From Pseudo-nitzschia pungens (taxonomy: Eukaryota > Bacillariophyta > Bacillariophyceae > Bacillariales > Bacillariaceae): DNA of 64,000 nt. The first letter of the stretch is position 1; each line of letters opens with the position of its first letter. The stretch covers positions 992,001 through 1,056,000 of the forward strand of contig CM074759.1 in NCBI GenBank assembly GCA_037355855.1, in the 5' to 3' direction. Made by a program: the position numbers and the translations under genes. Below the pieces are notes generated by a model. The model saw only the letters and a list, made by a program, of their open reading frames with translations, had not been told where the DNA came from and made no database searches. Below, piece by piece: positions 10,772 to 20,911 of this stretch.

Positions 10772-11935
10772 ATGAATTGTTCCCTATTGCTTCTTCTCAT
10801 TCTGAGCAGTGTTCCCTTGGGCGATGCATTCTCCTTCGCATTTTCGTCAAAAGAATCCTCGTTGAAACCACCGCACCGAGCCGTTCGATTCAGGGTCGCG
10901 CATTGTCGTTATCCCGGAACAGGCATATCCCGACACCCATCGGCAGTCCTTCGGCCGTGCTCGTCCTCCTCCTCGCTGATGGCGAAATTCTCCGACGTCT
11001 TTGGGATGGTCGAATACAGTGACGTGCGCTACGACAGCACGTCCACCGCCTTTGACGCATATGAATGGACCTCCAACATGGGCGCACCGGCGGCGCTGGT
11101 GGCGGCCGCCGTCTTGGTGAGCCTCACCGAAACCCGGATCAAGTGCACGCCATACAAGACCGACCCGAGGTGGGTTCGATTCACCAAGCGCCTGATGCGA
11201 TTCCTGCTCATGTCGTCGTTTGCCTTTGAGGTGCTGTCGATCTTGGTCGGCAACATGACGGGGAGCATGCTCCTGGGACACGGTGCAAACGGCGTTGCCG
11301 CGAACAAGGTGGGATACGGCTGTCCATTGGAGCTGGTGCATCACCACCACGAGTGAGTACAAATTGAAAATGATTGATTCATTCGTCGTGGACATCCATG
11401 CAGTCGTCGATGATGGGATCCATTGCGTGTGTTTTGCTCTGCACAATTAATCTAATGTACTTCCCAACGTCCAGAATCAATTCTAGTTTTGTCGTTCCGA
11501 TGCAGTTCCCAATCTCCATACTCAATTCCACTTTTGTCATTCCGATGCTTGTCCAAAACACGAACACGCTACTTGTACTCAAATAGGCTGGAGTATCTGT
11601 TGACCCAGATCTCCTTTCTGCAGGGCTTGATGCACTGGTTGGGCGCGGCGGTCTGCGAGCTCCTGCTCCCCTTGAAGGAGGAAACCGCCAGCGCCCGGCG
11701 CATGAACAAGTGCCTGGCCAGCTGGCTGATCACTCTCGTGATATCCATAGTGTCCTTCTACAACAGGCAAGTGAATTTTTACTCGGGTTACGGCAGCATG
11801 ATGTACCGGTTGATGGTGCTGCTGTTGCGAGAAGTGCGGAAATTTCCGCCGTTGAGCGTGCTGTGGGGGCCCTCCTTCGTGGCATCGGCCGTTTTGACGT
11901 GGCGGGCCTTTACGAGCCCGCCCAAGGACGACTGA
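10772..11935 (+). CDS. Plastid-targeted multi-pass membrane protein, two exons
   Basis: Exons 10772-11352 and 11587-11935 join through a GTGAGT...ATAG intron of 234 bp. The join restores HHHHE-LEYLLTQISFLQG and gives 309 residues. The start at 10772 is chosen because it places a clean signal peptide first (MNCSLLLLLILSSVPLGDAF) with the diatom plastid motif DAF|SFAF directly after it. The mature part has hydrophobic segments at about 110-125 (APAALVAAAVLVSL), 148-165, 225-240 and 260-275 (ASWLITLVISIVSFY), and ends PPKDD. No family was recognised. A thylakoid or inner-envelope membrane location is inferred. The intron contains a short internal direct duplication (11474-11509 and 11519-11554). 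Confidence 0.78.
11474..11554. repeat. Intronic direct repeat, two ~36-bp copies
   Basis: Within the intron of the plastid membrane-protein gene, copy 1 (11474-11509) and copy 2 (11519-11554) share TCAATTC..CTTTTGTC.TTCCGATGC with few differences at 45-bp spacing. This is probably a local slippage duplication. Confidence 0.65.
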
Positions 11936-12605
11936 CGGAGCTACCGACCGACCGACCAGGTAGCTCCTGGCGGGGGACGAGCCGCGACAACGATCCACAA
12001 ACAACTAGCTGCTGGTAGAAAGAAAGACAACACGAGACTCAAGCCACCAATCAATTTTTGTCACGTACGCGGTGCAACTCACTGGTGGCGTTCAATCAAC
12101 CACTACCGGACACTTTTGAAACTAAAAAGGATGAGTCGGAATCTATCACAAACACGAATAGCATTTTGGTTGACAAAAATCTCTTATTGGGGGTAAAGGT
12201 CTTGTCGCTTGCCGGTGTTCGACAAAGGATCATTTGTGCCATGATGCCAGCTTTGCATATTTTGCTAGTTTTGTACTCCACGAAAGATACGTTTCTGAGA
12301 CGGAGCTTCTGGTTTCTACCTCCATCACGATGACAGCAAACCCGTGGTTTTTTCTGTATTGCTTCTATCGTCCCCAGAGCGGTATGTACTGCAAGGTGTT
12401 TTCTCCAAGTCGTTATGCCGTGGATGGATGTTTTACCAAGCTTTCTCGTTGTCTGCCAACCCTGCCGTTGCCACACAAGATGTTGGCAAGTCGTCACTAA
12501 CCTTTGCTTCGGTGTGTCGATCGATGGATGGAAGGCTCGGTCGTTCGTTCGTTCGTTCGTTCGTTCGGTCGGTCGATCGGTCCTTCATCCGCCATCACCA
12601 CGGGT
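11936..12605. other. Intergenic region between convergent genes
   Basis: Between two convergent genes. No coding signal. A CGAC/CGGT-rich stretch lies just after the upstream stop (11943-11960), and a GTTC tetranucleotide microsatellite at about 12540-12572 precedes the downstream gene's stop. Confidence 0.55.
12539..12572. repeat. (GTTC)n microsatellite
   Basis: About seven GTTC units in a row, decaying into GGTC/GATC units on the right side. Located in the 3' flank of the minus-strand gene ending at 12606. Confidence 0.85.
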
Positions 12606-13868
12606 TCAGGCTTGCTCTTGCTCCCGCTGGACCGCATCGAGGGCCAGTTTTACGTCCCGTTCCGGAACAAAGCCGAACCATTTGTCCACCGATCCCCTGG
12701 CCTGTTGCAGCAGTTCCAGCAGCTCGGACGTGTCCAGGTTCTTCCACAGAGCATCGCTGTCTCCGCCACCGCCACCGCCGCCGCTCTCTTTGAGTTGGTA
12801 CACCCACTCGGCTGTGGCATCCTCCAGCGCCGTCTGGACCTGGTTCCGGTAGAGATCCCGGGCATCGAGGTCGCTCCGAATGACCTCGGTGGTCGTCGGC
12901 AGCTTGTCGCTGCGGATCCGCCGGCTCTTTTCGGCCTGGCTCCCGACCCACTGGTACTCGGTCCGGCGAAAGTTGAGGTTGGTCGTGTAGATGTTGAAGG
13001 CCCTCCGGATCTCGCTGGCACCCTCCCGCCGTTGCTCGGCGCGCTGGAGGCGGTTCCACTGCTGCCGCTCGCCCACCAGCTCGCCGACCTCGAAGATCCG
13101 GGGCGCCAGGCCCACCTCGATGGCCCGCTCGGTGCGCTCTCTTTGCTTCCGCGCCGCGACGCTCACCTCGCCGACGAGCGGCAGGGGGTTGTTCCCGTAC
13201 TGGTCCCCCCGGCTGACGGCGGGGTCTCCCTTCCTCACAAAGGACGGCGGGGAGATCAGCAGGGCGTCGATCCGGGACACGGTGTCGCGGGCCTTGGAAA
13301 CGACGGCGGGCTTGCGGGGATCGTCGCTTTCCAGCCCCCTCGCTTCCGTTTGCAGCCGGTATAGTTCCTCGACGAGGGACAGGGTTCCGTAGATGTAGAC
13401 GCCCACGCGTGCAGCCGGCAGGAGGTATTCGAGCGGGGCGGACGGCTTGGAATTGTCCGAGGGGCCCATTGGTTTGGCCAGGCGGAGTCCCTCCTCCTCG
13501 TTGTCGTTGTCGTTGTCGCTGTTGCCACCGGCATCCATGCTGCGATCGGAACCCGCGTACCCGTAAAAGGCATCGTCGTACGCCGCAACGGCGCGATCCG
13601 CCCTCGAGAGAAGCAGCGCGATTGCGGCGCTGGCGTTGGTAACCCTGGCCAATCGTTCCAGGGAGCCACGGCGTGTGAGGGAAGCCTCCGGGATCGGATC
13701 GGGCCGACGGGGCGGTGTAGCGCTGAGGGCGTCAACGAGGACGTTGCGGTCGGGGTTCGGGTTAAGAGTCCAAGGCATCAACACCAAACCCAAGAGGGCA
13801 AGGGCGAGAATTGGGTTTGGTCTTTCGACACTGTTGATGATACGAGAGTGGCCTTTTAGCAGTAGCAT
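12606..13868 (-). CDS. Plastid-targeted protein, possibly thylakoid lumen
   Basis: From the first in-frame ATG (13868) the product has 420 residues. A hydrophobic signal (ILALALLGLVLM) is followed by DALSATPP, a plausible plastid ASAF-type site. A second hydrophobic patch follows: twin-arginine TRRGSLERL, then ASAAIALLL and the AxA-like end RAVAAYDD, at about residues 65-98. Such a bipartite arrangement is what lumen-targeted proteins show. The mature region is mostly helical and charged, with EYLLPAARVGVYIYGTLSLV, a segment DTVSRIDALLISPPSFVRKG, and an acidic/Gly-rich loop (GGGGGGGDSD) near the end. The family was not recognised. PsbQ-like four-helix lumen proteins are one possibility, but no diagnostic motif supports this. 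Confidence 0.72.
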   Translation of the reverse strand: MLLLKGHSRIINSVERPNPILALALLGLVLMPWTLNPNPDRNVLVDALSATPPRRPDPIPEASLTRRGSLERLARVTNASAAIALLLSRADRAVAAYDDAFYGYAGSDRSMDAGGNSDNDNDNEEEGLRLAKPMGPSDNSKPSAPLEYLLPAARVGVYIYGTLSLVEELYRLQTEARGLESDDPRKPAVVSKARDTVSRIDALLISPPSFVRKGDPAVSRGDQYGNNPLPLVGEVSVAARKQRERTERAIEVGLAPRIFEVGELVGERQQWNRLQRAEQRREGASEIRRAFNIYTTNLNFRRTEYQWVGSQAEKSRRIRSDKLPTTTEVIRSDLDARDLYRNQVQTALEDATAEWVYQLKESGGGGGGGDSDALWKNLDTSELLELLQQARGSVDKWFGFVPERDVKLALDAVQREQEQA

Positions 13869-14408
13869 GGTAACGACGAATCGGATGTGATGATGTCTAT
13901 GACGGAACAATAGTATCGGCCTTCAATCGAGCCAATACTTCACGTCCCTCGAATGCGGATACGCAGCCTGGATGATGAATCATGATTTTGATGATGCATT
14001 TTGGATTTCGTCAGATTTTGGGATGGGTGAAATGAAGGCAGTGATGACAGTTACGGTACGTGTACGAGTACGAGTACGTAAGTACCGATTTTATGTTGTA
14101 CCGTATCCTAATACGGTATGTATGTAGGAACAGTAGGAACAGTTATGGTATTCGACTCCGTCGACTCAAACTTCTTTTCTTCGAAAACACGCTTTTTTTT
14201 TCATGGTGTCAATCGTTCATCGTCCATCGTCCATCTCGTATCTCGTTCCAAACAAGAGTGAAGATCTTGGGTTTCAGCCGCCACTTTCTCACAAACATGT
14301 GACAAACAGAGAGCGACTGGCGAACACTGCACGAGCGTTGCAATCTTCCCCTTCCGAGTTCCTTCACAAACAGAAACACGGCACAAACGTAAACAGCATA
14401 CCAACACC
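13869..14408. other. Divergent promoter region
   Basis: A 540-bp region between two divergent genes, holding both presumed promoters. It includes a GTAC-alternating stretch near 14053-14090 (TACGTGTACGAGTACGAGTA) and one TACCGTATCC word. No gene seen. Confidence 0.5.
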
Positions 14409-15329
14409 ATGAATCGGTTCATCCACCGGTTCGTGAGCCACCCCTCCAGGGGCATCGTGTCCCTCGAACAGCTCGTTTCCGAGCTGGAATCCAAATCCCT
14501 GGTGTGGTTCGGTGAATTCCACTCGGAGGACCGAATCGTGGCACTCCAGAAGGAGATCCTGGTGCGACTGAGTGCGAGCGCCTCCGCTGCCAAAACCAAT
14601 ACAGATACCAACAGCAAAAGCAAAAGCAAAAGCAACAGCAAACTCCACGTCGTCCTCGAACACTTTTCCTTCGAGATGCAGGATCTCCTCAAGACCTTCC
14701 AGACGGATCCCGACTTTGGCTTCGAGGACCTCCGGGAGGGATACAAGGCCATCGGCACCGAGGGGCACGACCTGGATCCCTACGAGGGATTCTTGCTCCG
14801 CTGCAAGGGGGACGACCGCGCCAAACTCCACGGCGGGTTCCTCCCCCGGCCGCTGGCGAGCCGGTGGTACAAGGCCGGGAGGGACACGGACGAAAAGCGA
14901 AGGATTCTCGAGGAGTGCTACGAAAAGGATTACCTCCCTCCCCCGGGGGATCCGAGGCACGGCGCCCTGCTGGCAGCGGCAATGCGCGGCGAGACCGGCG
15001 ACCCGCTCCTGCTCGACGGGAGCAACAACCACTTCCGGCTGGTCCGGTCGATGATGAGCGGCGAGGACTTGTACGAGAAGGACGCCAGAAACGATGCGAT
15101 CGACGACGATCCGAACGACTACCTCCGCGACGAGATTGCGGCCTCTCCAATCGGGAACCTCTACCAGGCCCAGCTGCTCAAGGACCACGCCATGGGATAC
15201 CACCTGTCGAAACTGGTGCGAACCGCCGAAAAGGACGATCGGTTCCTGGTCATTGCGGGAATGGGGCACCTCAAGCACCACCTGGGCGTGCCGGAGCGAT
15301 TCGAGCGATACCTCCGGTCGATGACAGCG

Positions 15330-15368
<39 letters not shown>

Positions 15369-16601
15369 TGCGATCACTGTGCGTGGGACGGATCGACCGC
15401 ATTGATCGGACCCCAAATGCTGTACGAAACGTACCTGGAGGAACGGTACGAGCCATTGAAGGAACTGGCATCGGGGGACAGTCAGGAAGAAGACGACAAC
15501 AATGACAATGACAATGACGACGACGACGACGAGAGCAGCGATCACTACGATGACGACCGCCGGAGAAGCATTCTCAACGATCTGTACACAAACGAGACCG
15601 ATCGATTCGATCAACTCGTTCTGGAAAGCGAAATCATTCAGGGACCCATGTTTCGATACCGGGACGGTGGCTTCCAAAAGCCGTCGGCGGACTATTGTTT
15701 CGTTTACGACGAAGACGACGAGAACATTCTCGGTTCGTCGCCGTCGCAGTTGCCATCGTGTCCCTCGGCGTCGTTGTCCTCCGCCAAGGCCGAAACCCAA
15801 ATCGCCTACGACAGCGTGGGGGCCACGGCGGGAAACCGCGGAAACCTCGCCAAGGCCCGGGCGATCATGACCCACCTCGGATACACCCCCGAGGACATGG
15901 AGATCATCGGCGACGATTGCTTGTACAACTTTCAGGGGGTGGCCAACCCCCACAAGGTCGCCGGGTTGCAACCGGGGGAACGCGTCCTGGACCTCGGGTG
16001 CGGCCTCGGCGTCGATTCGTTGCTGGCCGCAAACCGGGCCGGGAGCCTGGTGGGCGTGGACCTGGCGGCGAGGCAGGTGGCCCACTGCCGGGCCGTGGCA
16101 GCGTCCAAGCGATTGGACAACGCCGAGTTTTTCCAGGGAGACGCCGAGCACCTCTTCGACGCCCTGCGGAAGCACGGGGTCGGGGAATCGTCCTTCGACG
16201 TGTGCATCTCCAACGGGGCCTTTTGCCTCATTCCCGACAAGAAAAAAGCCTTTGCCCAGGTCTACGCGGCCCTCAAGCCGGGCGGACGCATGGCCATCTC
16301 CACCACCACCATCCAGAGCCCGCTGGGAACGGATTTCGAGTGGCCCGTGTGCATGCGCATGTTTGCCAACCTCGAGGAACTGAAGCCCATCTGCGAAGCC
16401 GTCGGATTTTGCAACGTCGAAATAGTGGACGCCGAGAGTCCCATGGAACTGGAATTCGAGACGGACGTTGCAAAGGACGACAACCCCGAGCGGTTCAAGA
16501 TCCACGGCAAGTACGCCGACCAGTACGCGTACCTGGAGGAAATGGACATGGATCGATTGTGCAAGATCGTCACCGTGTACGGCCAAAAGCCGGTGGCGTG
16601 A
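14409..16601 (+). CDS. Fusion of ChaN-like haem-binding domain and ArsM-like methyltransferase
   Basis: One intronless 730-residue frame. Residues ~15-310 match the ChaN/DUF399 (haem-binding uptake, Tiki-like) fold: SLVWFGEFHSEDRI with the Glu-His pair, HVVLEHFSFEMQ, LREGYKAIG, and the closing FLVIAGMGHLKHHLGVPERF. An acidic low-complexity linker (Asp/Asn repeats at ~308-320 and ~358-375) follows. Residues ~455-730 are a class I SAM methyltransferase with VLDLGCGLGVDSLLAA (DLGCGLG from 528), LVGVDLAARQVAHC, FFQGDAEHL, ISNGAFCLIPDKKKAF and ALKPGGRMAIST. The layout before motif I (RAIMTHLGYTPEDME, then ANPHKVAGLQPGE) resembles ArsM arsenite methyltransferases, but the Cys usual in the SNC motif is Gly603. 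Substrate is unknown. No signal peptide was seen. High GC makes the antisense strand open as well. Confidence 0.88.
15331..15369 (+). repeat. Coding (GACAAC)n microsatellite
   Basis: Tandem ACGACA hexamers encode alternating Asn-Asp in the linker after the ChaN domain of the fusion gene. A second Asp/Asn tract lies at 15490-15535. These slippage-prone tracts sit outside the folded domains. Confidence 0.85.
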
Positions 16602-17602
16602 GGGGATGCTTTTGGTCGGGCACTGCACGACCGGGCGCTGTCGCGGTGTCATCCATCGCCCCGCTACCAGAAAACCTTCGTTGGAAAGTGGAGACAGCAT
16701 TCCGATACCACGGCAGACACACCCGAGCAATGATCGTTTGCGCGCATTGCATTGCATTGCATTGCATTGCGTACGTACGAGCAAAGTTGTTGTTGTGTGG
16801 AAAGAACAAACAGTCATCACGGGGATGAATTGCTCAACCGATAGCTCTTCTGTAACGATAAGACGAACTGCTATTATGCCACTCAACTTCTTAGGTGTTT
16901 CCATTATTTATTAGAGAATTTCGTATCCAGTACAAATGCGATGGCGGCTTCCACACACATTGAATGAACATCACGGATCCTCCGCGAACTATTACGAGTA
17001 CGTACACGTAAGTACTTGTCAAAATTCAAATCTTGGTTGTCAAAAGCTCTCAGTTCTTCGCTGATCAAAGAATCATTTGTATCACGAAAGACGCATCTGA
17101 AATGAAAATTTTCATTTATGCGATATGATTGATTGACTTGAATAAATACGGTACAAGGTTAGTAAGTGTGTCATCACTTTTGAGATTGAGATGGAATGAG
17201 CCAATGGTAATGTACGGTACGGTACTGCTTTCGGAAATTGTTTTTTAGATCACATCATCACAATGTTTTGTGTTTTTGGGAACATTCCCTGTTCTGTCGT
17301 GATTGGCATTTTTTTCATTCACACTTGCGCGTTCGGCAACGAGACGAATCTCGACCGCCTCAAAAGATTCGTTCACCAAAAAATGAATTGTCGCGAATCC
17401 ATTATCCATCGGAACTTTTCTCGGTCACGTCGCCTTCTCTCAACAAAGTCATTGTTTGGGAACAACATGAATGAGCCCATCACTCTCGAAAAGAACTTTT
17501 CTGATTCATTCATGCATTCGCCTCTGAAATTCAAAAGGGAACGATGTGGACGGAGGCAACCTCACTATCGACTATAACAAAACTTCGTAATGAAAGTTGA
17601 TC
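16602..17602. other. Intergenic region with pentanucleotide repeat
   Basis: No gene seen. It holds a (GCATT)n tract (16744-16770) and GTAC-rich words near 16990-17015. A GATTGATTGA stretch lies near 17127. The sequence up to 17602 should contain the leader of the transporter gene. Confidence 0.55.
16744..16770. repeat. (GCATT)n microsatellite
   Basis: Five consecutive GCATT units, followed by GTACGTACGA. It lies in the 3' flank of the ChaN-methyltransferase gene. Confidence 0.9.
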
Positions 17603-19285
17603 ATGACGATGACAATGAAAATGAAAATGACAATGAAACACTCACCGAACCAGCACTCGAATGCGTCGGAAACATCAGAGTTGGCACCACTATTGAGATC
17701 AAAGAAATGCCACGACGACGACGAAAAGATCCGGGAACGGTCCCTGGCCACCGCCGCACTTGCATTTGCGCTCCTCGTTCATTCCTTTCTTCTCGTCTCG
17801 GTCTTCCCGTACGCAGGGTTCCTGACAATGCATTTGGTACCGGGATTGACCGAAGAAACCGCCGGAAATTACGCTGGATTGATTGGTGCCTCGTTCATGG
17901 CCGGCAGGACCGTATCGAGCTTCCAATGGGGCAAGGCGGCGGATAAATATGGCCGGGTCAAAGTAATCAAGGCATCGATGCTTCTATCGGCCATAGTATC
18001 GATTCTGTTCGGTCTGGCTCCCACTTTCTCACTGGCGTTGGCGTTGAGATTCCTGCTCGGGATGTGCAACGGGTTCATAGGACCGGTGAAGACACTGGTA
18101 TCGGAATACGCCAATGGGGACAAAGCTTTGGAAACCAAGATGATGGGGATTGTAATTGGCATGCGGGGGTATGGATTTCTGATCAATCCAGCAATATCTG
18201 GGTATTTGTCCGATCCGATCAAGCAATACCCGGATGCCAAGATTGTGGAACAATTTCGACCCATGCTCAAGGCATTTCCGTTCATTGTACCAAATCTGGT
18301 AGGGTGTGCTTACTGCCTGATAGGATATCTGTTGGCCGATGCCTTTATGGAGGAAACTTTACCCGAAGAGAGGCGACAACGATTTCAGTGGTGTGGTGGT
18401 CTTACATCGATGAAGAAAATATCTAATGACTTTGTGCGCAATGTTTCGTCGTGGGGAATCTTCAAGCATTTGCGTGACGATGAAGGAGAGGTCTCGCACC
18501 ACATAGTAGCACTGACAGAAAAGAAAAATGAAGATAAGAAGAGAGTTACTATCTCCTCCCTTTGGAAACGCAAGAGCATACGACGACACCTATTGGTGTA
18601 TTGGATATTCTCATTTCTGGTGATCACTACCGATGAGATATTCCCACTCTTCTGCATGTCGAAATCATCTGGTTTGGGTGTTCCAGAAAAAATGATTGGA
18701 AATATTTTGACAGTTTCTGGGTTAATCTACATTGTTCTGCAATATTTTCTGCTGACAGGATTGGTAGAGAGGTGTGGTGTATATTCTGCACTGAAAATCG
18801 GAACGTTTTTCAGCATACCAATTGTGATTTGGATCCCCTTGTCACTGATTACGAACAAACATGCCTCAGAGGGGACGATCAACTTGATAACACTTACATT
18901 TCTCAGTACCGTCGATGCTATTATCCGAGCATTTGCAGCCGTTGTATTTTCATCGACTACCATCACTACCAACCGAACTGTACCATCCCATCACCGAGGT
19001 ACCCTAAATGGTTTCGCTATGCTGGGCGGGTCACTAGCAAAAGCGCTCGGCCCGCTCCTTGGCGGCATCTTGTTTTCCACAAGTGTCAATCGATTTAGGG
19101 CTCCGTATGGATCAGTGGCAGTATATGGCATTCTAGCAATGCTGGGCTTTTGCATGTGCGATTTTGCCTTCTTCCTCGAAAAATACGAGGGTTGCGAAGA
19201 CTTGTCACCAAAGAAACCGACAGACGACGAACAAGAAACGTGGCAGCACGATCTTGAAAATGATGTTACGCCTCCGAAATCTTAA
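17603..19285 (+). CDS. Major facilitator superfamily transporter, ZIFL-like
   Basis: Begins at the first in-frame ATG (17603); 560 residues, with alternative Met starts within the next 13 codons. The N-terminus is Met/Lys/Thr-rich and hydrophilic and holds a PLLRS di-leucine-like motif (about 29-33), compatible with vacuolar or endosomal sorting. Twelve hydrophobic segments are apparent. The MFS loop 2-3 signature reads WGKAADKYGRVKVI (about 110-123). The sequence ASFMAGRTVSSFQWG and the TM4-5 region RFLLGMCNGFIGPVKTLVSEY resemble plant ZINC INDUCED FACILITATOR-LIKE and fungal relatives. TM11 region: LNGFAMLGGSLAKALGPLLG. Substrates of ZIFL proteins include metal chelators, potassium and organic acids, so the substrate here is open. 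Intronless. Confidence 0.9.
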   Translation: MTMTMKMKMTMKHSPNQHSNASETSELAPLLRSKKCHDDDEKIRERSLATAALAFALLVHSFLLVSVFPYAGFLTMHLVPGLTEETAGNYAGLIGASFMAGRTVSSFQWGKAADKYGRVKVIKASMLLSAIVSILFGLAPTFSLALALRFLLGMCNGFIGPVKTLVSEYANGDKALETKMMGIVIGMRGYGFLINPAISGYLSDPIKQYPDAKIVEQFRPMLKAFPFIVPNLVGCAYCLIGYLLADAFMEETLPEERRQRFQWCGGLTSMKKISNDFVRNVSSWGIFKHLRDDEGEVSHHIVALTEKKNEDKKRVTISSLWKRKSIRRHLLVYWIFSFLVITTDEIFPLFCMSKSSGLGVPEKMIGNILTVSGLIYIVLQYFLLTGLVERCGVYSALKIGTFFSIPIVIWIPLSLITNKHASEGTINLITLTFLSTVDAIIRAFAAVVFSSTTITTNRTVPSHHRGTLNGFAMLGGSLAKALGPLLGGILFSTSVNRFRAPYGSVAVYGILAMLGFCMCDFAFFLEKYEGCEDLSPKKPTDDEQETWQHDLENDVTPPKS

Positions 19286-19777
19286 GTTCGTTGCTCATGC
19301 AGTTGAAAGGGAAAATGAAAATTCGCCAACGTGCGAAGTCTTCGGACGAATGTAATCCCAGCAAGAAAAGGCTACCGTCTTCGATGCTTAGGACTAGTGT
19401 GGAAGCCGCAAAAATTCCCATTGCATCAGGAGAGATTGCTGCGAGTTGCTTTCAAACAAATAAAATGTCGGTACACGCTTACGGATTGACTATGGCAGGA
19501 TAGAAAGATGAGAACGCAACTCCCTAGATTTCTTCCGGCAACACTTGTATCAATTTTTTTGTACAGTAGAGAAAGTTAACTCATAAAAGAACATTTAGCT
19601 TCAATTTTTTTTGATTTACTGTTCATCTTCAGTCCAAATAAGGTCCGAAACAAAGAAAAAAAGTGTACGATTGTGCAACGAGTAATTGAAACATGAGCTT
19701 CTCACTCATGTGTTATGAGTGTTCTATATTGTAAAGAATATTTTTGGCAATGTGCCAGATAAAGCACAATAGGTCTT
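19286..19777. other. Intergenic region between convergent genes
   Basis: This gap between convergent 3' ends carries only AT-rich UTR-like sequence. A 70-codon open frame at 19291-19503 shows no family signal and is probably 3' UTR of the transporter. Confidence 0.55.
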
Positions 19778-20368
19778 TCATTGCTCTCGTCTGAGAATGA
19801 CTTCAAAAGCACCACCTTTGCTAATTGATTGATACTCTAGGCGCTGTTGCTGTAGAATTTTCTCGACTCTTGGTCGAATCACGGCTTGCTTTTCCGAATG
19901 ATGTCCTGCCCCGGTTATGATCAAGACAATATGAAGACCCGATTCTGTTTTTGATGCTTCTTTCGACCAATGCTTCAAAAATTTCTTCGTGGCGTCAACC
20001 GCCTCTTCTAGATGCAGTCCGTGCAAATCGATTGTTGTGAATTTCTGCCATTGTTGTGGTTCCAGAATACATTTCGCAGCTTTCCTGTTTGCCTCGTCTC
20101 TTTTTCGCTGCCAACTCTTTTTTTCTTCGCTGAGGGTGTGCGCCTTTCTCTTGTCGCCTTTTTGGTATGCTTGTTGGGATGCTTTTGCGCGATGGACTAC
20201 TTTTTCGTGGTACAGCCCGGCTTGTTTTCGTAGCGCCTCAACCTGTTCGGTGACGAAAGGTTGCTCTTTCTCTTTCTCGACGACGACTTTTGAATCATCT
20301 CCTCCGGCAGGACCAGGAGGAACGGCAGGAGGCTGAACCGCCGATGTCAAACCAAAGCAATTTCCCAT
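19778..20368 (-). CDS. DUF1771-Smr domain protein, probably N-myristoylated
   Basis: The start at 20368 gives 196 residues beginning MGNCFG, a Gly2 myristoylation and Cys4 palmitoylation signature like that of membrane-anchored signalling proteins. I prefer it to the longer in-frame extension. After a Pro-rich linker comes a helical DUF1771 region (LRKQAGLYHEKVVHRAKASQ, then KRKAHTLSEEKKSWQRKRDE), then a Smr domain: TIDLHGLHLEEAVDATKKFL, IVLIITGAGHHSEKQAVIRP and GGAFEVILR. The DLHGLH motif and the (T/S)GxGxHS-like motif are intact. Smr domains bind or nick nucleic acids, and DUF1771-Smr proteins in eukaryotes include RNA-decay endonucleases. A lipid-anchored version would be unusual. Confidence 0.9.
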   Translation of the reverse strand: MGNCFGLTSAVQPPAVPPGPAGGDDSKVVVEKEKEQPFVTEQVEALRKQAGLYHEKVVHRAKASQQAYQKGDKRKAHTLSEEKKSWQRKRDEANRKAAKCILEPQQWQKFTTIDLHGLHLEEAVDATKKFLKHWSKEASKTESGLHIVLIITGAGHHSEKQAVIRPRVEKILQQQRLEYQSISKGGAFEVILRREQ

Positions 20369-20911
20369 TGTATTGTACTTTAGGTCGCGGAATAGAAAGG
20401 CCACAGAGTACAACAAATCGGCTAGGGTCGAATGGGATCGGTTTGGATTCGATTGTTGATTATATATATCAACGACAACGTTGGGAAGATGATAGCACAA
20501 TGGCCGCAACGGGCAGGATGGTTCTCATCTTTGTCTACAGAACGAAATCGCTCCCGAAATAGTAAGATTATCCGTAACTGAACCTTTTTGTTTTCCTGAT
20601 TCCATTGGCATTTCTTTCGAAATGTTTGGAAGTATGATACCGATAGTGATTTATTTGTTTTTAGGATAATTCGAAAAAGGGCCCATTTTTCCCAGATTTT
20701 ACTTTGGCATCGAATGACGCACACGCACAGCCAACGAATTCAATGGATGAGATGATGTCTCGACGTCTAGAAGACTAAGGTTACTGGAGGGTTTAGAATA
20801 CAACCGGAAGCCTTACTTGCATGATGAACGATAATGCGAAATACGCTGCATCATCATTCGTCGAAATCGTCTGTTTCTTGATCCATCGCTGCGATCAGTG
20901 CTGAGCCGACA
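20369..20911. other. Divergent promoter region
   Basis: Lies between the divergent Smr and plastid-protein genes and is presumed to contain both promoters. A TATATATA stretch at 20460-20467 is about 90 bp upstream of the Smr start in the minus orientation and could be a TATA element. No gene seen. Confidence 0.5.

Noticed and set aside
12504..13364. Plus-strand frame of 286 codons
   Set aside because: Shadow of the minus-strand plastid gene, running through the (GTTC)n microsatellite.
14364..16904. Minus-strand frame of 846 codons
   Set aside because: Antisense to the ChaN-methyltransferase gene; it has no domain signature and exists because the gene is GC-rich at third positions.
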